Source of the DNA: CAYJEQ01 sp964369235 | Lineage (GTDB): Bacteria; Bacillota; Clostridia; Oscillospirales; Ruminococcaceae | Assembly: GCA_964369235.1 (NCBI GenBank) | Contig: CAYJEQ010000009.1 | Span: 1-54,986 of the forward strand | Direction: 5' to 3' | Length of the DNA: 54,986 bases | In this document: positions 1 through 5,854 of the stretch, one piece after another | Layout of the letters: each line of letters opens with the position of its first letter | How positions within the stretch are numbered: position 1 is the first letter of the stretch | Made by a program: the position numbers and the translations under genes | The notes under the pieces: generated by a model | The model's input: only the letters and a program-made list of their open reading frames with translations | Told to the model about the DNA's origin: nothing | The model's database searches: none

Positions 1-10
1 TACCATATTA

Positions 11-85
11 GGCCCGTTGGTCAAGCGGTTAAGACACCGCCCTTTCACGGCGGTATCACGGGTTCGATTCCCGTACGGGTCACCA
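11..85 (+). tRNA. trnE: tRNA-Glu (anticodon TTC)
   Basis: A full cloverleaf can be read: 7-bp acceptor stem with one G-T pair, anticodon stem CCGCC/GGCGG enclosing CTTTCAC (anticodon TTC), T-arm with GGTTCGATTCC, discriminator A at 82 and an encoded CCA at 83-85. The anticodon reads GAA/GAG. It is the first of two identical tandem copies separated by 26 bp. Confidence 0.97.
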
Positions 86-111
86 ATAAACCTTAAAAAT
101 TAAATACTTAC

Positions 112-186
112 GGCCCGTTGGTCAAGCGGTTAAGACACCGCCCTTTCACGGCGGTATCACGGGTTCGATTCCCGTACGGGTCACCA
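112..186 (+). tRNA. trnE: tRNA-Glu (anticodon TTC), second identical copy
   Basis: All 75 bases are identical to the copy at 11-85, including the encoded CCA. The spacer (86-111) is short and AT-rich with no terminator, so both copies are probably cut from one transcript that ends at the terminator at 190-222. Confidence 0.97.
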
Positions 187-189
187 AGA

Positions 190-222
190 AATCCAATCAG
201 TTATGCTGGTTGGATTTTTTCT
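190..222 (+). terminator. Rho-independent terminator of the tRNA-Glu pair
   Basis: An 11-bp stem (190-200 with 206-216, one G-T pair) with a 5-base loop is followed by a T-rich tract. It lies 4 bases after the CCA of the second tRNA. Confidence 0.85.
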
Positions 223-294
223 TTTGTGTGAAAACTGCTTCTGTAATTTTTACAGAAAAGCTAATAGGATTGCAAGACTTGATAGTAAATAAAA

Positions 295-467
295 GAGGCT
301 GTCGTATTAAGGTGAAACTGCATAAAACAAACCATGTATTTGTAGGGGCTGATGCCCACATCAGACCGTAGATGATAAGAAATCTAAGTTTTCGGTTGGA
401 TGTAGGCATCCAACCCTACATTATGTTTGGGTAAAATCACCGATATATTTATTAATGCGACATCCCC
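295..467. mobile_element. MITE-like non-coding element
   Basis: The left end, beginning GAGGCTGTCGTATTAA, is an imperfect inverted copy of the right end, which reads GGGGATGTCGCATTAA on the other strand. The similarity continues inward for about 75 bases and includes a GATGCCNACATC segment in each arm. No real gene lies inside. A clear target-site duplication is not seen. Such long imperfect inverted repeats are typical of non-autonomous transposable elements; this assignment is inference. The rest of 223-573 (223-294 and 468-573) shows no convincing feature. Confidence 0.6.
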
Positions 468-573
468 ATTAGGTTTTTTAACAGTCTACCTCTTTACAAG
501 GGCTATATAAGCTGTTTTAAACTATTATACAGCCAGATTAGTTATTTATAATAAAGCCTAGTTCCAGCCTTAC

Positions 574-1080
574 CTATCTTTTTTCAATGTCATTATTACT
601 ATAACAGTTTGTATCAAAGCCAACAAGGGAAAACCCCTGTGAAAAATAAAAATTAATAGCCTTCTCATTACAGGACTGGGTTTCTAGTATAATAGAACGG
701 CAGTTTAATTCTTTGGCTCTGGTTTTTGCTATATTCATTAGTTTACTGCCAATACCCTGTTTTCTAAGTTTAGGGCATACTAATAATTCAGTTATTCTCA
801 GACGATTGTTCCAGTCCTCTTTACTTAGGGCAATTACTCCTATAAGGGTGTCACCTTCTATTATTCCATAGCCTTCACTGTTCTCATAATAATCAGGGAA
901 GAGCTTGTTTACAAACTTCTTATTTAGGGTGGTTTTAAAAGGTTTTTTTACTATGTTAAAGGCAATAGCATCATTACAGCTACTTTGCTCGAAATCAAAA
1001 TAGTGGTCTGTAGTATATTCAAAGGTCAGTGGATAGTCCTTCCACTGCTCTTTATTTAAGGTATTTATCATATATTCCAA
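574..1080 (-). CDS. GNAT N-acetyltransferase, streptothricin-acetyltransferase-like
   Basis: This 168-residue protein has the acetyl-CoA loop RKQGIG at residues 106-111 and the distal block LETQ...NFYFSQGF at 132-150 followed by GFDT. That arrangement is characteristic of streptothricin acetyltransferase (Sat) relatives within the GNAT superfamily, which transfer acetyl from acetyl-CoA to an amine. The start is TTG: an AGGAGG sits 8 bases before it, while the in-frame ATG three codons later would be 17 bases away. It is a single-gene unit on the minus strand. True streptothricin resistance is not proven; many such chromosomal copies have unknown substrates. Confidence 0.8.
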   Translation of the reverse strand: MEYMINTLNKEQWKDYPLTFEYTTDHYFDFEQSSCNDAIAFNIVKKPFKTTLNKKFVNKLFPDYYENSEGYGIIEGDTLIGVIALSKEDWNNRLRITELLVCPKLRKQGIGSKLMNIAKTRAKELNCRSIILETQSCNEKAINFYFSQGFSLVGFDTNCYSNNDIEKR

Positions 1081-1200
1081 ATTAGCTTCCTCCTATGATA
1101 GTTTAGCGAATTACCATAATTATACATTATAATCGCTATTAAAACAATCTATTTATACAGTTAAAATAATAGGTTATATACCAAATACCAAGATAAAATA

Positions 1201-1234
1201 AAAATGTGTAGGTTACTTATAGCCTACACATTTT
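1201..1234 (-). terminator. Terminator of the GGDEF gene pair
   Basis: A perfect 12-bp inverted repeat (1201-1212 with 1223-1234) has A/T-rich outer edges, giving a T-tract on either strand. It lies 27 bases beyond the stop codon of the minus-strand GGDEF gene. Confidence 0.85.
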
Positions 1235-1261
1235 GTATTTATCCCCTCTTTAGGGAGAGTA

Positions 1262-2455
1262 TTAATTTTTTCGTTCTTTGTTTCGACTGCGTTTAAACTC
1301 ATACATTGCATTATCTGCTTGTTCAATAAGTTTATCAGGAGATAATGTATTATCCTTACCTACCTGTATATAACCGTAACTGATAGAGGTTTCATAGCTA
1401 AAGTTTAGATTAGCTACCTGTTCATAACAGTTTTCTATACGATCTTTTATATTAGGTTTTTCCACATCACCTACAATTAGAAACTCATCTCCACCAATAC
1501 GGGAGATAACATCTCCTACAAAGGTTCTACCAATGATCTCAGCTACTGATTTAATATAGTTATCACCTTCCTCATGACCTATGGTGTCATTAACGGTTTT
1601 AAGCCCATCTAAATCAATAAAAAGCACATAGCAATAGCTTTTTTCCTCTAGTAGTTCCTTAAGTCTATCCACTACTACACTACGGATGAAAAACCCTGTA
1701 AAGTAATCAAAATAAGCTTCTTCTTCTAGTTTTTCTAGGGTTTGACTATCCTCATTAATAGCTTGGGATTTTTTCTCAAAGGTAATAGCAGCTTCCTTTA
1801 ATTTGGAATAGATAAATACTGCAACCATAATAATAACAAAGGATACTAGGGATAAACCACCACTTCTAATTTGGTACAAACTATTAAAGTTTGGATCTGT
1901 GGTGTACTGATATATCGTCCCTGTAGAGAAAAACAGATTGATCCACACAGCCCCTAGAAGCCCACAACAGAGCCTTAGGCTGGCAAGATCGGCAAAAAGG
2001 TATTTAACCACCTTGTGGATTAGTATAAAGCTGCTTACTGCTATATAGGGCACTAAAAATGCAAAGGAAATTATAGTGATTTTCATAACATTTTCTGATG
2101 AGGAAAGATATTCACTTAACTGTAGCCCTGTATTAATGGTTTTAAGTCCTAAAACCGCAGTTTTGGTACCGAAGAAGTTAACACTAAAACACAGAGTAGC
2201 TGCCAGCGTTGAGATGGCTGGTTGCTTACAAATTATATGTACTTCGGTATAGATTAATATCCAGTAGACAATCATAAGTAGCCATTCATAGCCATGGGGG
2301 GATATGTAGTAGATAAATAGCATTAGTGAACTATTAACTACAAAGATAATAGCCATTAAAGTTAATTTAGGCAGTGGTGTGCCAAAAATCCTAGTGGCAT
2401 AGTAGAACACAGCATAGGTGTAGATTAGATAGATAGATAAATCTAGGATACTCAT
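1262..2455 (-). CDS. Membrane GGDEF protein (probable diguanylate cyclase)
   Basis: The 397-residue protein has about six hydrophobic segments in residues 1-220, a short linker with coiled-coil character, and a GGDEF domain at about 250-397 with an intact GGDEF signature at 321-325. The family makes c-di-GMP from two GTP. The residues where the inhibitory RxxD site should lie read FVGD, so product inhibition is probably absent. Its ATG overlaps the stop of the upstream paralogue by 4 bases, indicating translational coupling. The N-terminal sensor is not a domain I recognise. Cyclase activity is inferred, not shown. Confidence 0.88.
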   Translation of the reverse strand: MSILDLSIYLIYTYAVFYYATRIFGTPLPKLTLMAIIFVVNSSLMLFIYYISPHGYEWLLMIVYWILIYTEVHIICKQPAISTLAATLCFSVNFFGTKTAVLGLKTINTGLQLSEYLSSSENVMKITIISFAFLVPYIAVSSFILIHKVVKYLFADLASLRLCCGLLGAVWINLFFSTGTIYQYTTDPNFNSLYQIRSGGLSLVSFVIIMVAVFIYSKLKEAAITFEKKSQAINEDSQTLEKLEEEAYFDYFTGFFIRSVVVDRLKELLEEKSYCYVLFIDLDGLKTVNDTIGHEEGDNYIKSVAEIIGRTFVGDVISRIGGDEFLIVGDVEKPNIKDRIENCYEQVANLNFSYETSISYGYIQVGKDNTLSPDKLIEQADNAMYEFKRSRNKERKN

Positions 2456-3672
2456 ATCTTTTCACCTACTCCCTGATAATATTTTAGCTTGTCTTTGTTC
2501 ATATACTCATCAACCTTAGCTAAAATATCACTTCTGCCTTGTTTTCTCAGATTTTCTGTAACCTGTAGATAACCGATATTTGCGTGGATAAGGTATTTAG
2601 TTTGATTATTTTTTAGGCTAATAAGGTATTTAATCCTATCTACAATTTGATCAAGGTGTTTTTCCTCTACATCAAAAAGTATTACAAGAAACTCATCTCC
2701 ACCAATTCTAGCAGAAAGATCACCATCACGAAGGGTGGAAGTAAGTACCTGTGAAACCTTAACGATGTACTCATCTCCCGTCTTATGTCCATAGGTATCG
2801 TTAACCTGTTTAAGGCTGGCTAAATCAAGGAATAGCATACTAAAGTCCTTGTCATTACTTTCGCAGAGTTTATCAAGTTTAGCATAGATAAATCGGCGAT
2901 TATATAGTTTTGTAAGGTCGTCAGTATATAGTTTAAACTCGGTTTCTATTTTTTTATTAACCACTATATCGTGAAGTATAATTGCTTCATCGGCTTTTCT
3001 TTTAAAAGGATGTAGGGTACAAAGGGAAATATTAAAATAAAATAAACAGTAGTATAAAACTAGTATGAAAATTAAGGTGGATAACTCTGCCACGAAGAAT
3101 GGTGTGGTTAGTTTGTTATTCATAATAATATATGAATCCATAGCCAAAAAGAAGGTTAGAGATGTAGAGATAAGAGACATAATGGTGGAGTAAATCCTAG
3201 CATTAGCTACCTGTACATACCCCTGGGCATTTTTAGGTTTTCTATTATGTCTAATTATAATAAGTAAAACTGTAGAAGTAATTAAAAGAGCCTGATAGAA
3301 ATAAGCTTGGTTGTGATATACTTCTAACAGTGTGCTAGACTTAGTAAAAGCAGTGATAATTAGAACAAGTAGATTAATAGTACCAAGATTAATAGCAGCA
3401 TGGGAAATAGCAAAGAAAGATTTTCTAAAAGCTAGATTGGATAGGAATAAGCATTCTAAAAAGCTAACAGCAAATAATGGTATATGAAGTGCATAATAAG
3501 GCACATCTATGGTATTTGTGGTATAGACTACTACAGTATTAAATAATGAGAATAAAAAAAGCATTGACTTAGAGGTGTTGCTAAAGCTTAAAGTCTCTGA
3601 AATGAAGGATAGGGAAGCGTAGCTATAAACTAGCCAAACAAATAGAGAAAAAAGCACCCAGAACAATGTCAA
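2452..3672 (-). CDS. Membrane GGDEF protein (probable diguanylate cyclase), first gene of pair
   Basis: The 406-residue protein has the same plan as its downstream neighbour: several hydrophobic segments to about residue 215, then a GGDEF domain with GGDEF at 324-328. Here the RxxD inhibitory site is present (RDGD, 315-318), so feedback control by c-di-GMP is likely. The start is TTG with AGGAGG 7 bases upstream. The two genes look like an ancient tandem duplication that kept gene order but diverged in the I-site. The membrane part is a paralogue of its partner's, so the pair could form a heteromeric sensor; this is inference. Confidence 0.88.
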   Translation of the reverse strand: MTLFWVLFSLFVWLVYSYASLSFISETLSFSNTSKSMLFLFSLFNTVVVYTTNTIDVPYYALHIPLFAVSFLECLFLSNLAFRKSFFAISHAAINLGTINLLVLIITAFTKSSTLLEVYHNQAYFYQALLITSTVLLIIIRHNRKPKNAQGYVQVANARIYSTIMSLISTSLTFFLAMDSYIIMNNKLTTPFFVAELSTLIFILVLYYCLFYFNISLCTLHPFKRKADEAIILHDIVVNKKIETEFKLYTDDLTKLYNRRFIYAKLDKLCESNDKDFSMLFLDLASLKQVNDTYGHKTGDEYIVKVSQVLTSTLRDGDLSARIGGDEFLVILFDVEEKHLDQIVDRIKYLISLKNNQTKYLIHANIGYLQVTENLRKQGRSDILAKVDEYMNKDKLKYYQGVGEKI

Positions 3673-3948
3673 AAAATCACCTCCTGTGATAAGATGTTGT
3701 TATATTAAATTATCCATGTAACTTTAATTGATGAATTGTAACCATGATGTAATCATTTATAGTAATTATAACATAAGATAATAGCAAAAAGCAAATAAAA
3801 ATCCTATAAAATCAAATTTTCTACATTTTTGTTTCGGTTACATGGTTTTTTTATGATTTAGTAGACATTTATCATAAAATATACATATCAACTTTGAAGA
3901 AGTAGAGGGAATTTACAGTTATTGTGTAAATATATGGAAAGTAAAAGC
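3673..3948. other. Intergenic region upstream of the GGDEF pair
   Basis: The region is AT-rich and without a credible gene. It should hold the promoter of the minus-strand GGDEF pair, but I see no clear -35/-10 match. A GTTACATGG motif occurs twice in opposite orientations (near 3715 and 3836), significance unknown. Confidence 0.4.
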
Positions 3949-3983
3949 AAAAAAACACCCACAACAAATTAAGCTGTGGGTGT
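3949..3983 (-). terminator. Terminator of the short spore-surface-like gene
   Basis: Read on the minus strand, a 9-bp stem (AACACCCACA with its complement) is followed by seven T residues. It lies about 25 bases past the stop of the gene at 4009-4332. Confidence 0.88.
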
Positions 3984-4008
3984 TAAATTTTATGAGGTTA
4001 CTTTTATA

Positions 4009-4332
4009 CTAAGCTTCTGCTTTTTCTGCTGCTACCATCTCTGCTAGTTCTACTGTGTCTTCCATTTTCATACCAATTAGCATTTGGTTTTTAATAACAT
4101 CTCTAAGCATTTTTTTAGCAGAGCTATTAACAGCCATAATATCTTCTAGTGTTGCAGCTTCTGTTGCTGTGTCCAGTGTACCTAGAGCAAACTGGATTTT
4201 TTCAGCTTCAGCATTTAGGATGTGGGCAAGGCTAAGCTCTTCCATACCGATGGAGGACAGAATAATATTAATAGCATCATCTCTATCGATAGCTACTGTT
4301 GAGTTAATATCAGGAATGTTAGGCATTGACAT
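4009..4332 (-). CDS. Short probable spore-surface protein with paired-helix motif
   Basis: The 107-residue protein has an N-terminal block GMEELSLAHILNAEAEKIQ (about residues 30-48) and a C-terminal block AKKMLRDVIKNQMLIGMKME (about 74-93). I have seen this two-block arrangement in small clostridial proteins and in exosporium-type proteins, but know no established name for it. ATG at 4332 is chosen because AAGGAG lies 9 bases before it. A SigK-type promoter precedes it (4383-4411), pointing to late mother-cell expression. The protein lacks a signal peptide and cysteines. A paralogue starts at 5475 and the C-terminal block recurs at the end of the 978-residue protein. The function is unknown; a spore-layer structural role is inference. 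Confidence 0.75.
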   Translation of the reverse strand: MSMPNIPDINSTVAIDRDDAINIILSSIGMEELSLAHILNAEAEKIQFALGTLDTATEAATLEDIMAVNSSAKKMLRDVIKNQMLIGMKMEDTVELAEMVAAEKAEA

Positions 4333-4382
4333 AGTGTGGTTCTCCTTTAATTGTAAAAAAATTTGTGTTTTAAACACTGTTA

Positions 4383-4411
4383 TATACTATGCGCTATAGT
4401 TAAAAGCTGTT
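4383..4411 (-). promoter_or_regulatory. SigK-type sporulation promoter
   Basis: On the minus strand AC (4410-4409), then 17 bases, then CATAGTATA (4391-4383), preceded by G, matches the B. subtilis SigK pattern mACm-N16/17-gCATAnnnTA. A small palindrome, GTGTTTAAAACAC, lies close to the expected transcript start. The position fits the gene starting at 4332, with a leader of about 40 bases. Confidence 0.65.
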
Positions 4412-5324
4412 ACAATCTTTCTAAAATTATCCCCTCTAGATTTGTATATAAACGGCTTAGGTGGCGAAGCTCAGCCCTAGGATCTCCTACCAAATTAGCT
4501 CTATCCAATACTATTTGGGATATGTAGTTACAGTATCCCTGTAAATCTGATAGCAATGTAGGGTATATCCCATATAAACTCTCCACTACCAAAGCTAACT
4601 CCTCTTCCTGTAAAACAAGGCTACTACGCCTGTCTTTTAGTTTTCTTCCCAAAGAAATCATAAGAGGTTTTTTACCCTCCCAGTCAGGGGAAATACGATA
4701 TTTATAGGTGTACTCCTCTAGGGTGTAACTATACTGCTCAATTTCCTTAGTTAGTTTTTCCTGTTCTGTTTTTAGTAGTAAGGACTTATCAAGTGAACTA
4801 CTGTAATCCTCATATAGCTTACCATACTGGCTATAAAGCTTTTCCAGTGAAGCGTCACTGTATATATTAGGGATATTCTCCTGTAACCACTGTAAAACCT
4901 TATATTCTATATCTAAGGTAGGAAAATCCCTGTGAAAATCCAAAGGATTAGTGTAACTATTAGAAAAACTTGCTAGTTTGATTTTATCTAGGTGATTTGT
5001 AATCTCCTCTAGCTGTAAAACAAAGTCGGTTTTAGATTTTAGATTATCGATAATAACCTTTAGAGAACTGAGTATCTCCTTATAGTTATTAACATTGTGG
5101 CTATTGTTTTTTATAAGGGTTCTAAGGCTCTCAGCAACAACCTTGCTTTTGCTGTTTTCCTCTAGCTCCCTTACTATCTCTCCTAGCTCTGCCTTAGGCA
5201 AAGAGACTTTGTAGTTAATATCTGTAGGTGTATCCTCTGATAAGGTTTCCCTATCTATAGATGGCGATGTATCCTGGGCATTTATAGATCTGTCCTTGCC
5301 AAAAATTCTGCCTAAAAAACTCAT
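4410..5324 (-). CDS. Unrecognised charged, helical protein next to the spore-surface genes
   Basis: The 304-residue protein has no family I recognise. It starts with a short amphipathic MSFLGRIFG segment, has an acidic/polar linker to about residue 45, and is then mostly predicted helix with Glu/Lys/Leu-rich stretches that may form coiled coils (about 60-130 and 170-240). There are no cysteine pairs, signal peptide or clear membrane span. An in-frame GTG at 5453 would add 43 residues but has no ribosome site, whereas the ATG at 5324 has AAGGAG 13 bases upstream. It is transcribed away from the paralogue at 5475 and ends just before the SigK promoter, so it may belong to the same sporulation programme; this is inference. 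Confidence 0.7.
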   Translation of the reverse strand: MSFLGRIFGKDRSINAQDTSPSIDRETLSEDTPTDINYKVSLPKAELGEIVRELEENSKSKVVAESLRTLIKNNSHNVNNYKEILSSLKVIIDNLKSKTDFVLQLEEITNHLDKIKLASFSNSYTNPLDFHRDFPTLDIEYKVLQWLQENIPNIYSDASLEKLYSQYGKLYEDYSSSLDKSLLLKTEQEKLTKEIEQYSYTLEEYTYKYRISPDWEGKKPLMISLGRKLKDRRSSLVLQEEELALVVESLYGIYPTLLSDLQGYCNYISQIVLDRANLVGDPRAELRHLSRLYTNLEGIILERL

Positions 5325-5413
5325 AAACCTATTACCACTCCTTAAAATTTTATTTCTATTATAAGTATATTCATAATACCTTAGCTGTGACAATAAACTA
5401 AAGTAGATAATAA

Positions 5414-5422
5414 AATAGTATG
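5414..5422 (-). promoter_or_regulatory. Possible sporulation-type -10 element (weak)
   Basis: Read on the minus strand, CATACTATT lies 90 bases before the ATG at 5324 and resembles the CATAnnnT -10 of SigE/SigK promoters. No convincing -35 was found. The divergent gene at 5475 has only a poorer candidate, CATAATACC near 5370. Confidence 0.3.
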
Positions 5423-5474
5423 AGGTTAAAAAGAAATGAAAAGCATTTAACACTAGAAAGGAATGATTATAATT

Positions 5475-5786
5475 ATGGGAATGCCTCAGGTGCCAGAAAG
5501 AGAATGTTTACCTGATATAGAACAGGTAGTGGTGATGATTTTAGAGTCAGTGGCATTAGAAGAACTAGCCATGTCGCATATACTAAATGCAGAGGGGGAA
5601 AAGCTACAAGCAGTTGTTGCAGAGTTTTCCAGTGATAATCTCTGCTGTAAATGTTTAAAGGAAGCCTTTAAACAAACCACCACTACGGTAAACAGCCTTA
5701 TTATGAAGGAGTGGATTATGATTAATAAGATTAACTCCACTTTGGATATTTTTGATAAGATTGATGACCGTAGCAAAGAGTGTTAG
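5475..5786 (+). CDS. Short probable spore-surface protein, paralogue of 4009-4332
   Basis: The 103-residue protein carries the N-terminal block ALEELAMSHILNAEGEKLQ (about 26-44) and a diverged C-terminal block around FKQTTTTVNSLIMKEWIMI. It matches the 4009-4332 protein in length, in the M-x-MP start and in motif order, but has a Cys pair (CCKC) in the linker that the paralogue lacks. ATG at 5475 is preferred: an earlier in-frame ATG at 5463 overlaps the AAAGGAA ribosome site. It is the first gene of a probable two-gene operon with the large protein 68 bases downstream. The function is unknown; a spore-layer component is likely by context. Confidence 0.72.
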   Translation: MGMPQVPERECLPDIEQVVVMILESVALEELAMSHILNAEGEKLQAVVAEFSSDNLCCKCLKEAFKQTTTTVNSLIMKEWIMINKINSTLDIFDKIDDRSKEC

Positions 5787-5854
5787 GGTTTAATAATCAC
5801 TAAATAAGCTAATGTAAGGTGAAATCACACTGTTAAGAAAGGAATATACTTTTT

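Noticed and set aside
197..409. A 70-codon open frame on the minus strand behind the tRNA genes
   Set aside because: It overlaps the terminator and the MITE-like inverted repeats, has no ribosome site and no protein-like composition.
4055..4399. Open frame antisense to the short spore-surface gene, and similar long antisense frames in 5855-8791, citF, proBA, gap and purL
   Set aside because: They mirror real genes, lack ribosome sites and have no recognisable domains.
5325..5453. N-terminal extension of the unknown protein to a GTG at 5453
   Set aside because: The extra 43 residues read like translated AT-rich DNA and there is no ribosome site before the GTG, while the ATG at 5324 has one.
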